NCBI RefSeq assembly: GCF_047495875.1
Contig: NC_092467.1
Span: 30,845,066-30,909,065 of the forward strand
DNA: 64,000 nt
Direction of reading: 5' to 3'
Source of the DNA: Pithys albifrons albifrons
Lineage: Eukaryota > Chordata > Aves > Passeriformes > Thamnophilidae
A program made the translations under genes and the position numbers. The notes under the pieces were generated by a model that did not search any database, was not told the origin of the DNA, and saw nothing but the letters and a program-made list of their open reading frames with translations. This document shows positions 51,516 through 61,132 of this stretch, piece by piece. Numbering within the stretch: the first letter of the stretch is position 1; the number at the start of each line of letters is the position of its first letter.

Positions 51516-51738
51516 CTTGTCTACACGGGGACAATTGAAATGGATGTGAAATAACTTTTAAAGTGGATTATCTAAACTGCATTACATCCTCGTGTAGACA
51601 CTGTCATTTAGAAATGAAACAGCCTTAATTTGGTTTAGTTGAATTTTGCTTTAGAAATTAAATAAAGACACTTTAAAGTCTGAGTGACGAGTTTACACAG
51701 GGATTTAATGCAGTTTAATTAATCCACTTTAAATTCAC
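51516..51738. mobile_element. Palindromic MITE-like element
   Basis: The left arm 51545-51601 and right arm 51691-51738 are inverted copies: AAGTGGATTATCTAAACTGC pairs with GCAGTTTAATTAATCCACTT with about two mismatches in a 26-bp core, and flanking TCGTGTAGAC pairs with GTTTACAC. CTTGTCTACACGGGG at 51516-51530 is itself an inverted copy of CCTCGTGTAGACAC at 51588-51601. The fold-back form with TGTCTACACGGG-type ends suggests an old non-autonomous DNA transposon; I cannot name the family. Confidence 0.55.
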
Positions 51739-54700
51739 AATTTTAATTAATTAGGATGAACTTTCCTTAAGTGTTCCCCTGTTGAGATAGTGGCATGGCA
51801 TTTCCAGCCACCTGGCCCGATGACCTGGCAATCTGGGACTCAGAAGAGCTGTTGCAATGATGCATGACCGGTCCAGTCCCCAGAGCCGGGTACATAAAGA
51901 AAGTAATTTAAAAGTCCTCCTGGTCTGGCTATGGCCTGGAAGGCCTTCCCTGCAGTAAATTACCTCTGGAGAACCCAAGTTCCTGTTGTAATAAGCCACC
52001 ATCCTCCCAAGTGCCTTAGGTTCTTGTGTTGCCCACAAAACCATAAGCAGAAGCATCTGTCTGATGTGAGAGGGGTTTGGGAAGATGTGGCCCGAAACAG
52101 GGAACGGCACAACAGCTTCCTTCAGCTCTGTGAGCGCCGCGCTGTGCTGACCACTGACAGGGTTTCAGTTTCTCCCCTGGCTTACGCCGTGGTTTTGCAA
52201 TATTGGCAAATCCACAAAAACACATTCTGTGTGGAAGAACCTGCCTGCACCTTGGCTGGGGCCACTCAGGGCTGCAAAGCTCCCCTTGTCCCTGGTTATT
52301 TATCATTAGTGGAAATGTCCACTAGGCTCATTGTGCAGGAGACCCCTCCTTGAGGTGCTGGCCTTGCTCTAGATCCTCATCGTCAGCCTTCATCTTCCCA
52401 AGCACACTGGCAAGGGTGAAGTCTATACAGGGCTTTTCATTATGCTGTTTGCACATAAGTTTCTTTCTATGATCTGAAAAATCTCCTTGCTCGGCTCTTC
52501 AAGACCTCTTTCATCCCCTCCCAGCCCTTTGGGATTTGCTTTCCATGGCACCCCTTAGTGTGCTGACCTAAGCATCAACCACATGTCCTCCTGCCCAAGC
52601 CCCACAGCTGTCTCCATCCTTGGAAGGTCCTCCAGCAGCATAAGGTCTACCCATGGCTGTGGGTTTTTTGGGGGTTACGTTCTTCTACACTCAGCTTTCC
52701 AGGAGCTCATAGAGAATGTGAAAGGTGAAGGAGAAAAGGGACAGATGAGTGGGGCTGAAGTATCCAGTAAATTAAAATCCTTACAGACACCAAGCAATGG
52801 TTTTGGCACTTCTAAAATCTATTTACAATTTTGGGCACTTTTTAAATGCTTTTTAAATTTTACAGCCGGAGTGCTGGCAGTGCTGTTGGTGGTGGGAATC
52901 ACTGCCTGCTGCTCGCTTCCCAGAACATGGCCTGAAGCATCCACACTCCCTTTCCCTGCCCAGCATGTCGGGGCACTGGGCACAGCTCAGCCTTGCTTTG
53001 TAAACACCAAACAGCTTTTTAGGATTGCTAGGCCAGTGCCAAAACCCAGCACAGGCTTGCTCATAGCCTCCGTGGCACTCCCGTGCTGCCAGAGTCCAAC
53101 ACAACGTCATTGATTGGAGAAGGGCTCTGACACCAACTGCAAGCTCAGAAGTGCCAATTTTAATTAAAAACTTCTCTTTTGCAGTGCATGGGGTTTATCT
53201 GTGGCTAAAAGGAGGTGTGGAAGAACATTCCTTGGCTTTGGTGCTTGGATGTCTCTAGGCTAAACAATGTAGGAGAAGTTTTTTGTTGTTAAATGCCTGG
53301 TAATCTTGTGTGTATCCTAAATTTAGGGATAGTCCATTCTCTCTGTCATATGAGGGGACAAGGGAGTCAAAACCAAGTTGATGGCAAGCATCAGGATAGA
53401 GATAGTCTTCCTAACAGCCATAGAAAGATTGTCTTTGATAGGAATTTTGTTATTTCACTGTGGAACTCATTACAAGGGAAGATCTTGTATCACCATAGTT
53501 AGCCACTGGATTAGCTATTCATGTATTTTATTGGTAAAAAATATGACAGGGGATTATTATGTGAGAACTTTGTGGAAAAGAAAAGAGATAAAAGCAGTTT
53601 AACTGTCAGTACATTAAGGCTGTGGTTAGCTCTGCATAGTGTTGCTAGATGGACAGAGACCAGGTCTCCGAGGACTGTGGGTTTTTGATTTGCATAGGTA
53701 TGGACCAGGCTAGGGCTTGGTGAGAGGAATGAGTCCACATAGCTGAAAGAGGAGAGGTTAAAAATTAAAAAGGGTTTGGTTTAGCCAAAGATCTGGAGAC
53801 ACCACAAGAAGTCAGCATTGTCCCCAAGTCCTCATCCAGCTCTAAATGGGCTCTTGGACATGTGAATGCAGAAGGTGGTGGAAGTCACCACATTTGGGTC
53901 GCCTTCCTTGAACATGCCTCCTGGAGTTTTTCACCTCCATTTTTTTTCATTTCTCCGTGTTTTTTGGCTGCAGACATTCAGAAGTCTTGGACAAATGGCT
54001 GTGGTAAACATACAAATTGGTTGCACAGCGAGCGTGCGGGGAGCACACACAGGGCTTGCCACAGCAGCGTGTGCTCCGCGTCCATCTGCGCAGCACATGT
54101 GCGCCGGGGCTGAGGCACCGAGCTGGCTCCTGGGGTGGGAGATGGAGCCTGCCCACCCAGCTGCTCCACTGGAGCAGGTTGAAACGTGGTTGTCACAAGA
54201 CCATCTTTGTTGGAACAGTTCTGGAATAGTGGTGGGAAAGGCTTGAAGCTCCTCTGCTTGGCTGCTGGGAGCCTTGGTGAAGGTGGACCACTGTGAAGGG
54301 GAGGTAAGAAGGCTGCAGAAGAAGTCCCCAGGGTGAAGGTCCTGCTTTGTGTCTAGCTCAGCTGGAGTGCAGGAGAACAGATAATGAGATTCAGGAGAGC
54401 ACTTGGTTTGGGGATATTGAGAGTCATGGTTGGGTCCTTGCTCTTCACAAGGCGCTCAAGCCAGTGCTTTATAGAAGATAAAGAGATGCTGTATTGATAA
54501 GATGCCTTCATCACTGGCTATACCCAAATCAAAAACTATGTCATCAGTTTTACCAGTGCTGGAGGATTATATTCTTAATTTATGGCTTCCTTTCCATGAA
54601 ATCAAAGTGTTCAGCACCTAAGGCTCATCCTGTGCCCTCTGCAGAGTCCAGCCTTATCACATTGCCATCCATCCATGCTCCTCCTAAGCGCAGCTACAAC

Positions 54701-55429
54701 GTCCTGTTGTATTTCATGGGTTGTGCTGTTTATAGTTGCAGGTTTGGACACTTCAATGTCTTGATCGGTCCTGCTTTGCATGCCAGAGTGTTTTCATTAG
54801 CACAGCATTCATGCATGTGAGATTGTTGCTAACTGATATAATTAACCAGGATGTCAAAGGCTATTTGTTTATTGCATATGCAACGGCTTTTCTGGAGCAA
54901 GAAACGCTTTCTGCTGACACCATGTGAATGGGAACATGCTAAACTGGAGGAATAGCCCTGAGCTGGAGGTGGAAGTGAGGAACAATACTTAAAAGAAGCA
55001 AAACAATAACATAGATTTGAATGGGTTTAGAGTAAAGATGATCAGTGTGTGGAGAAAGGAAGGCAAGGGTGAGGAAAAAAGAATTTGTTGGATAATTTCC
55101 CTGCTCCAATTATTATTATGAGAATATAATGTTACTCAGAAACACAGGTGTCTACCCTCTCAGGTGGCTTGACTGAGAACTCTTTGGACCTTCTGTATAT
55201 CATGTCAATTTGACATAATTTTGGACGTCTGTGCAGCCTTTAAGAGACCTTTCTTTTTAACTTGTTTGTAAATAAATATTGCTCGGGTGTTCCTCACAGC
55301 AGGACACAGTAGTTCCTATACTGAAACATGAACTGAAGCATTCAGTTCTTAAGAAGTAAAATGTGTAGTTTGTAATGAAAAGATGGGGAGTCACATTCAT
55401 GGAGGTCTGAGGAAGTTTTGAGGTTTGAC
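51739..55429. other. Intron 2 segment, no gene
   Basis: Unique sequence of moderate GC. ORFs up to 176 codons (52583-53113) are not supported by homology or splice logic. Confidence 0.45.
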
Positions 55430-56359
55430 AGTGGATTCTATCCCAACAAATCTGTGGGCTGCTGCTCCAGAGACCCAAATATCTGCCACTGACAACTCAG
55501 TAAATGTCAGAACCTCCTCCCCTTGTGTTGGAGGTATCCCGGTATCCCTGTGTAGGCTTCCTCCTCTACACCTTCTTCCAAATCATTTGCTTCTGCTCCC
55601 GTGGTTTCAGCTCCCATAATGCCCAGACCATTGCTCCCAGCCTGCTTTGCCTCTCTCTGCTCAGTGGCTTTCCATGGCAGAAGCAGTTAAATTATCAGCA
55701 TTATTTAACACCATCAAAAGTCACTTTCTTGCTTCCTCCGCTTCCCATCACCTCTTTTTCTCCTTCCTGCAGTCACTGGAACAACTGCCAGTGGATGGCC
55801 AAAACCTGGGCTCCATCTTTGACTTCTTGTTCCGCAAATGTGCAAACAATTTGTACCTCCCTGTCTCTTTCCTTGCCCATCCCTCAACACATGATTGCTC
55901 TTTTTCCCTGGTCCCGGCTGCTGCAAAGCTGTGGATTTCATGGCCTGGATTCTCTCAGTCTGCTCCATCTCTGCTGTCTCACAGCAGTGCTCGATTTTAT
56001 CCCTGGCCTTTGACCCTGGCTATGCCTTCACAGCATCTCCCAGCCATGCTTTCCCTTAGCACTTGCACATCTATTCAGCAATCTCCCTTGCCCTGCCCCC
56101 TCTCCCTTCTCTCTCTTCCATCCTTCCTTGCCACTTGATTCAGATTCCCTCTGTGTCTTCCTGACCCAGCACCTTCCCTGACCTCATCTGGTCCTTTCCC
56201 TCCTGGGAGCACCCTTAGGACCCTCATCCCCCGTGTGTCTTTGGGCTGCAGGGGTTGTCTGTGACGCTACACCTCGTAAAGGAAAATCCCATATGCTGTG
56301 TATCTGTGCATTCCTCTCCCTGTTAACTTTTCACCTGCTCCCTCTTAGCACTTTGTTGT
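55430..56359. other. Pyrimidine-rich stretch
   Basis: C/T-biased sequence with overlapping ORFs (169 and 163 codons in two frames). The bias and the LINE-like end that follows suggest a decayed repeat body or a retrocopied UTR rather than a gene. Confidence 0.35.
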
Positions 56360-56515
56360 TGTCTTTGGCTTATCTTGCACTGTAATCTCTGCAGGGCACA
56401 GTGGTCTGTGTGTTCCTATAATTCATACTGTGCCTGCTGCAATGCAGCCTTTGCGCTGTTGGGTACATGGGAACATTTCTAATGCAAACAACTAATAGCT
56501 AGGAAGGGAGTTAAA
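56360..56515 (+). mobile_element. Possible ancient L3/CR1-type LINE 3' end
   Basis: TTGCACTGTAATCTCTGCAG ... GGGCACAGTGGTCTGTGTGT ... GTGCCTGCTGCAATGCAGCC resembles the 3' end shared by old L3/CR1-like LINEs (ACTGTAAGCTCT...GGGCAGGGAC...GTGCCTAGCACAATG). The match is from memory and imperfect. Confidence 0.4.
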
Positions 56516-58247
56516 AAATTAGAAAGGACTCCAAGCCCATGTCACATATTCTCTTGCAAGGAATGGGGAAAAAAATTGTTTATTCTGGCCCCAAATTTTA
56601 ATCACCCAAGGGCTGTTAAGATAAAAATAGTCAGTTCTGCCTTCTGTTTATGGTATACTTGGTTGAGTGCAAGCCAATTTTGAAGCTGAACATACTGTCT
56701 GCTATTTTTGCTTGATTTTAGATTCCACATTTTAAATAGTTTCTTTAACAAGAAGCATATTTTCACTGATACAAACTTAGCTTGAGGAGAAGCATCCTGA
56801 AGTTCCAGCCATATTGAAGATCAGTGAAATGTAGTAAACTCTGGTTTTAAGGGTTTTGTTTTCTCCAAGAGCTGAAATGAAGAGTGTGTTCTGGCAACAA
56901 GTGCTGGCACGTTGTTCATTAAAAGCTCTCTTCCGAGCCTTGGTTCCCACACACATGTGCCCTCATTCTTCAGCGGAGCTTCCAGGCAAGGGCATTGGCA
57001 GTGCTCTAGTCTGATCTTCAGCCATACAATTTGTCTTAATTGTCTACTAGCATCTAGGCAAGACTTAGCTCACGGGTGGCCACAGCAAGGGGCCACATGC
57101 AAACCGATGAGCTTCTTAATGTGGCCTGCCCGGCAATCGGATGATTTAATTATCTGTGCCCGTCGTAGGCTGCCTGGCTGCTCCCCATCCCGCCTGCCCT
57201 CAGGCACGGCGGGCTTAACCACATGCAGCCATGGGGGCAGCTGCATTTGATCTTCCTCGCCAACGCCAGGGTCCAGCCCTGACAAGAGCCTCTCTGTTCG
57301 GCGCTTTCTTTCCCCTTCTTTCTTTTTCCGCTTCGTTTGGCACCGTGCCCCCGCCATCATTTGTGTGTAGGGGAGGATGGGTGAGTTGGATGGCAAAAAC
57401 TTAGAACATGGAGTTGGGTGTTGACAATCCCAATGATTAATTGATCCTCCGAGGATCCAAGAGGATTTGCTGAAGCATCAATAATAGAAATCCTGTCATT
57501 ATACACTATTTACTTGGTCTTTCTGCGGGAAGACATCCTGTCTCACTATGTGTCTGCATCGTGTGTCTCGCACGGGGCCAGCCTGTGGTTCCCAGGGCAC
57601 GAAGGACTGGGCTGTCACCCGCAAACTTTCTGCCATGACACGGCACTCTCACGTGATGTTGAAGAATCAAGCAGTGATTATTTTCAGAATCGACTCAGCA
57701 AAGCCCTTCACTCTCAGTGCTTCTGGAAAATAGCTCGGTACTCTTTAACTAGCAGGAAGCACCATGGTTGAGCTGGGGCTGGGTGAGATGTGTAAGACAG
57801 AGGGGCCACACTTCTCTGACCGGGACATTTCACTGCTGAAAAGCTGCTTGGACACTTGTGATATTTGTCCGTAGTGTTTCCCACTCCTTACGCATGTCAA
57901 GTAAGGGCAGGAGACGCTGTGAGAGAAGCAGTAGGATCAGGATGACCTCGTGCCCGGGGCAGAGCTCAGGGATGTCCCCAAGGATGACCTCTTGCCATCC
58001 TGATCTCTTCTTATCTGCCCTGGTTAAAATGCAGCTACTCAGTTCACTCGCTGCTACCTGGGAAGGTGGCTCTGCTACCTGTTAGCAAGGACAGGAGAGT
58101 AGGTGACACCCAGGTGGGACAGTGCTGATCTGCACTGTGTCAGTGACATCAATATCACGGGTGCTTCAGAAATGCTGGGAGAAGCAGTGGTGGTTAGACT
58201 GTGTCAACAGCACCATGCACAGCCACCCTGGGGCTGGGTGCACTTTA
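56516..58247. other. Intron 2 segment, no gene
   Basis: AT-rich to 56.9 kb, then moderate GC with scattered CpG at 57.15-57.35 kb. A 20-bp-scale internal duplication (AGGATGACCTCKTGCC at about 57938 and 57980) is visible. No gene is recognised. Confidence 0.45.
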
Positions 58248-58530
58248 CAGAATCACAGAATGGGTTGGGTTAGAAGGGACCTTAAAGCTCATCTCGTTCC
58301 ACCCCAGGGTCACCTTCCACTAGGCCAGGTTGCTCCACCCCCATCCAGCCTGGTCTTGAACATTCCCAGAGATGGGGCATCCACAGCTTCTCTGAGTAAC
58401 TTGTGCCAGCGCCTCACCACCCTCCTGGTAAAGAATTTCTTTCTCACATCTAGTCTAAATCTCTCTTCTTTTGGTTTATAACTGTTTCCCTTGTCCTATC
58501 ACTATGTGGTTGTGTGAAAAAAATCCCAAA
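58248..58530 (-). mobile_element. CR1 LINE 3' segment, antisense
   Basis: CAGAATCACAGAATGGGTTG, then AAGGGACCTTAAAGCTCATC, GGTTGCTCCACCCCCATCCA and CCTTGTCCTATCACT mark a ~280-bp reverse-complement CR1 tail. Confidence 0.93.
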
Positions 58531-58962
58531 CACTTTCACAGCTCTATGCCAAGGCAGAATTTTATCCAGGGATTTTGTGGTATTTTTCATCTGTACTAAG
58601 TGTAGGGGAGTCAAACATTTTCAGGTGGTGTCAGTCTCTAATGCTGGGCCAAGAAAGGCTGTCCTTTGGGTAGTTAGTTAATGCATCTCAGACCTGCTGG
58701 TAGAATATAAAGTCTTAATAGTTATTAGTGCTTTAGCAGACACCTCAGGAAGTATTCATACTCCTCTGCATTTTGCTTTCATGCAGGACGATTCCTGGGG
58801 TGAAAGTATTTCACAGAGTTGGAATAAGGGCATCAAAAGTGCTCATGTCTGCCAGGCACTGAAAATATTTTATTCTTTCATTGGTGTGGCTTGAGTTCAT
58901 CTCCTGGATCCTGCTTACTGAGCTGTTTTGATGAGTTTCACTTCTGAAAATAGTGATAGTTT

Positions 58963-59135
58963 TGGAACAGGCTGCCCAGGGAAGTGGTGGAATCACCATC
59001 CCTGGAAGTGTTCAAAAACCATGCAGATGTGGTATTTGGGAACATGGTTTAGTGGTGGGTTTGGCAGTGCTGGGGAAATGATTGCACTCCATGATTTTAG
59101 AGGGCTTTTCCAACCTTAATGATTCTGTGATTCTG
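58963..59135 (+). mobile_element. CR1 LINE 3' segment, sense
   Basis: TGGAACAGGCTGCCCAGGGA, then CATCCCTGGAAGTGTTCAAA, GGGCTTTTCCAACCTTAATG and ATTCTGTGATTCTG. This 3' variant (TTTTCCAACCTTAATGATTC) differs from the TCCCTTCCAACCCAAAC variant at 41.4 kb, so it is a different CR1 subfamily. Confidence 0.93.
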
Positions 59136-60927
59136 AAAATAGTGTTGAGTCGTCACCAGACCAAGGATGCTTGACCCCTGCACATCTTACATGTCTCTGG
59201 AAGCCCTCTTTGCACAGATCCTCAGAGTGCCAGCCCAGTCCATGCCTGGGGAGAAGGTGGCTGCATGTCCCCAGGGCATTCCAGCCACTGTCCTGTGTGG
59301 GTTCCATCTGTGGTCCCTGGAGCCACCTCCAGCACAGCTCTCAAATTATCCCACTGCATGGCGTGCAAGGCACGAGCAAACCTGCGACGGCGGGATAGGG
59401 TGGCAGGATGGGACAGCTGATTTTAATTATTTTATATATAAATAACATGCAGATAGTTTGCAAGTTTGGCAATAGCTGCCGGCGTAGCAATGTGACCTTG
59501 TTACTCTTACCCCATTCCTCCGAGTGTTTGTCTCAGTCACTTGTTTTTCCGTATCTTAAATTAGATTGCAAGTGGTCAGGGAAGGGGCCGGGGCTGCCTC
59601 TGCCCCACACAGCCCCCTGGGTCCCACCACAGCAACAACAACAACTAGCAATAACACATTGGTTTGGGATCTGCTGAGTCCGGGAAATCCCAAAGTGTTG
59701 TGTTTTTCCCTGGGATAGTGTGGTGGCTCCCCATCCTCCATCTCCACGTGAGGCTCTTTGCTGGTGGCCGGGCACAAAGTGGGGGCTGATGCATCACCCA
59801 GCCGCCTTCCAGAGGGATGTAGGGATGAGGCGGGGGACGGGTGTCCTGGATTTTAGCACTTTGGGGAGTTTATTAGTGTTGACAGTGTGTGAACTTGACA
59901 TCCTTTGTAATAATGCGGTTTTAAAATCTGCATTATTCATGCGCGCTGTTTGAATACAGGCCCACTGTGTAAGTTCGGGAGGAAAATTAATTAAATAAAC
60001 GTCAGTATCCTTGAGGAGCACGTGAGATTTCACATTGCAGGATAACAGCTCCGGCTGCTTTAACCACCAAAGGGAGTAAAGGGTGGGAAGAGGAAGGTCT
60101 GCGCTTAGGTGTACAGCCTTTCCCTCACCAATTCCTGAGGAAAACTGAAATGATTAGAGAGAAATTAGTCCAGCCACACAGATCAGTAATATTCCATATA
60201 TTTATTAATAACTGTAGTTTGCTCTGCTGTTTATTTATATGTACTGGATGATTCTGAATGATTTTATCTCGGGAAACACCCTTTTAGGTTAAGGTTTAAA
60301 ATTAAAGTGTGGAGCAGATGGCTGAGGCTGCACTGGCTGGATAAACCAGACAACTGCACCAGTGGGTGGAAATGGAATTACATCCATGAATATTATTTGC
60401 AAGAGTAACGGATAGTTATAAAAGTTGTGTTTCTGCTGAAGCACCCAGAAAAGCTATGGTATGATGGGACAAATAATGCCAGGAGAGATGAACAGGAAAT
60501 CTAGATTTTAAGTGAAACTTGTAGATACTTCTCAGGAGGAGGATTTACCTGTAGCTGGAGGGTGCACCTTTCCAGGCTGGGAGTGATGGCAGGATTGGCC
60601 AGGGACACTTCTCCAAGCAGAGTGCTCCTGCAGAGCAGGAAAAGGAAATAGAGTAGGTATTGCAAAGGAAAAGGCTTTGTAGTTAAAAAGTCTGATAGGA
60701 AATAAAAACTCCTTGTTAGGTCAAATGAACACGTTATTCTGATCTCTGCAGTTGTTCTCAGAAGTCCTTGCAGAATGAAGGTGTAGGTGTCCATCTCTGA
60801 TGGAGATCATTGTGCTTGTGGTCCAAGTACTTCACTTTCTTTGTGCTTAGTGTTTATGTTATCCTCCAAATTACTGGGGATCTGCCTTCAATATGTATGT
60901 GCAGGGCCTTCCCAGTAAAGTGTGTTT
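59136..60927. other. Intron 2 segment, no gene
   Basis: Unique DNA; AT-rich around 60.2-60.5 kb. No feature recognised. Confidence 0.45.
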
Positions 60928-61132
60928 CATAGAATCACGGAATAGTTTGGATTGGAAGGGATCTTAAAGCTCATCAGGTTCCCAACTCCTTGCCATGAGT
61001 GGAGGCACTGTCCCAGGTTGCTCCAAGCCCTGTCCAACCTGGCCTTGGACACTTCCAGGGATGGGGCAGCCACAGTTTCTCTGGGCAACCTGTGCTGGAA
61101 CCTGTCCACCCTCACAGGGAAGAAATTTCTGT
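60928..61132 (-). mobile_element. CR1 LINE 3' segment, antisense
   Basis: ATAGAATCACGGAATAGTTT, TTGGAAGGGATCTTAAAGCT and CACTTCCAGGGATGGGGCAG mark a ~200-bp reverse-complement CR1 tail. Confidence 0.92.

Noticed and set aside
55504..56138. 169- and 163-codon ORFs as a possible gene or retrogene
   Set aside because: Two overlapping frames of pyrimidine-biased sequence, no domain, followed by a LINE-like 3' end; better explained as a decayed repeat.
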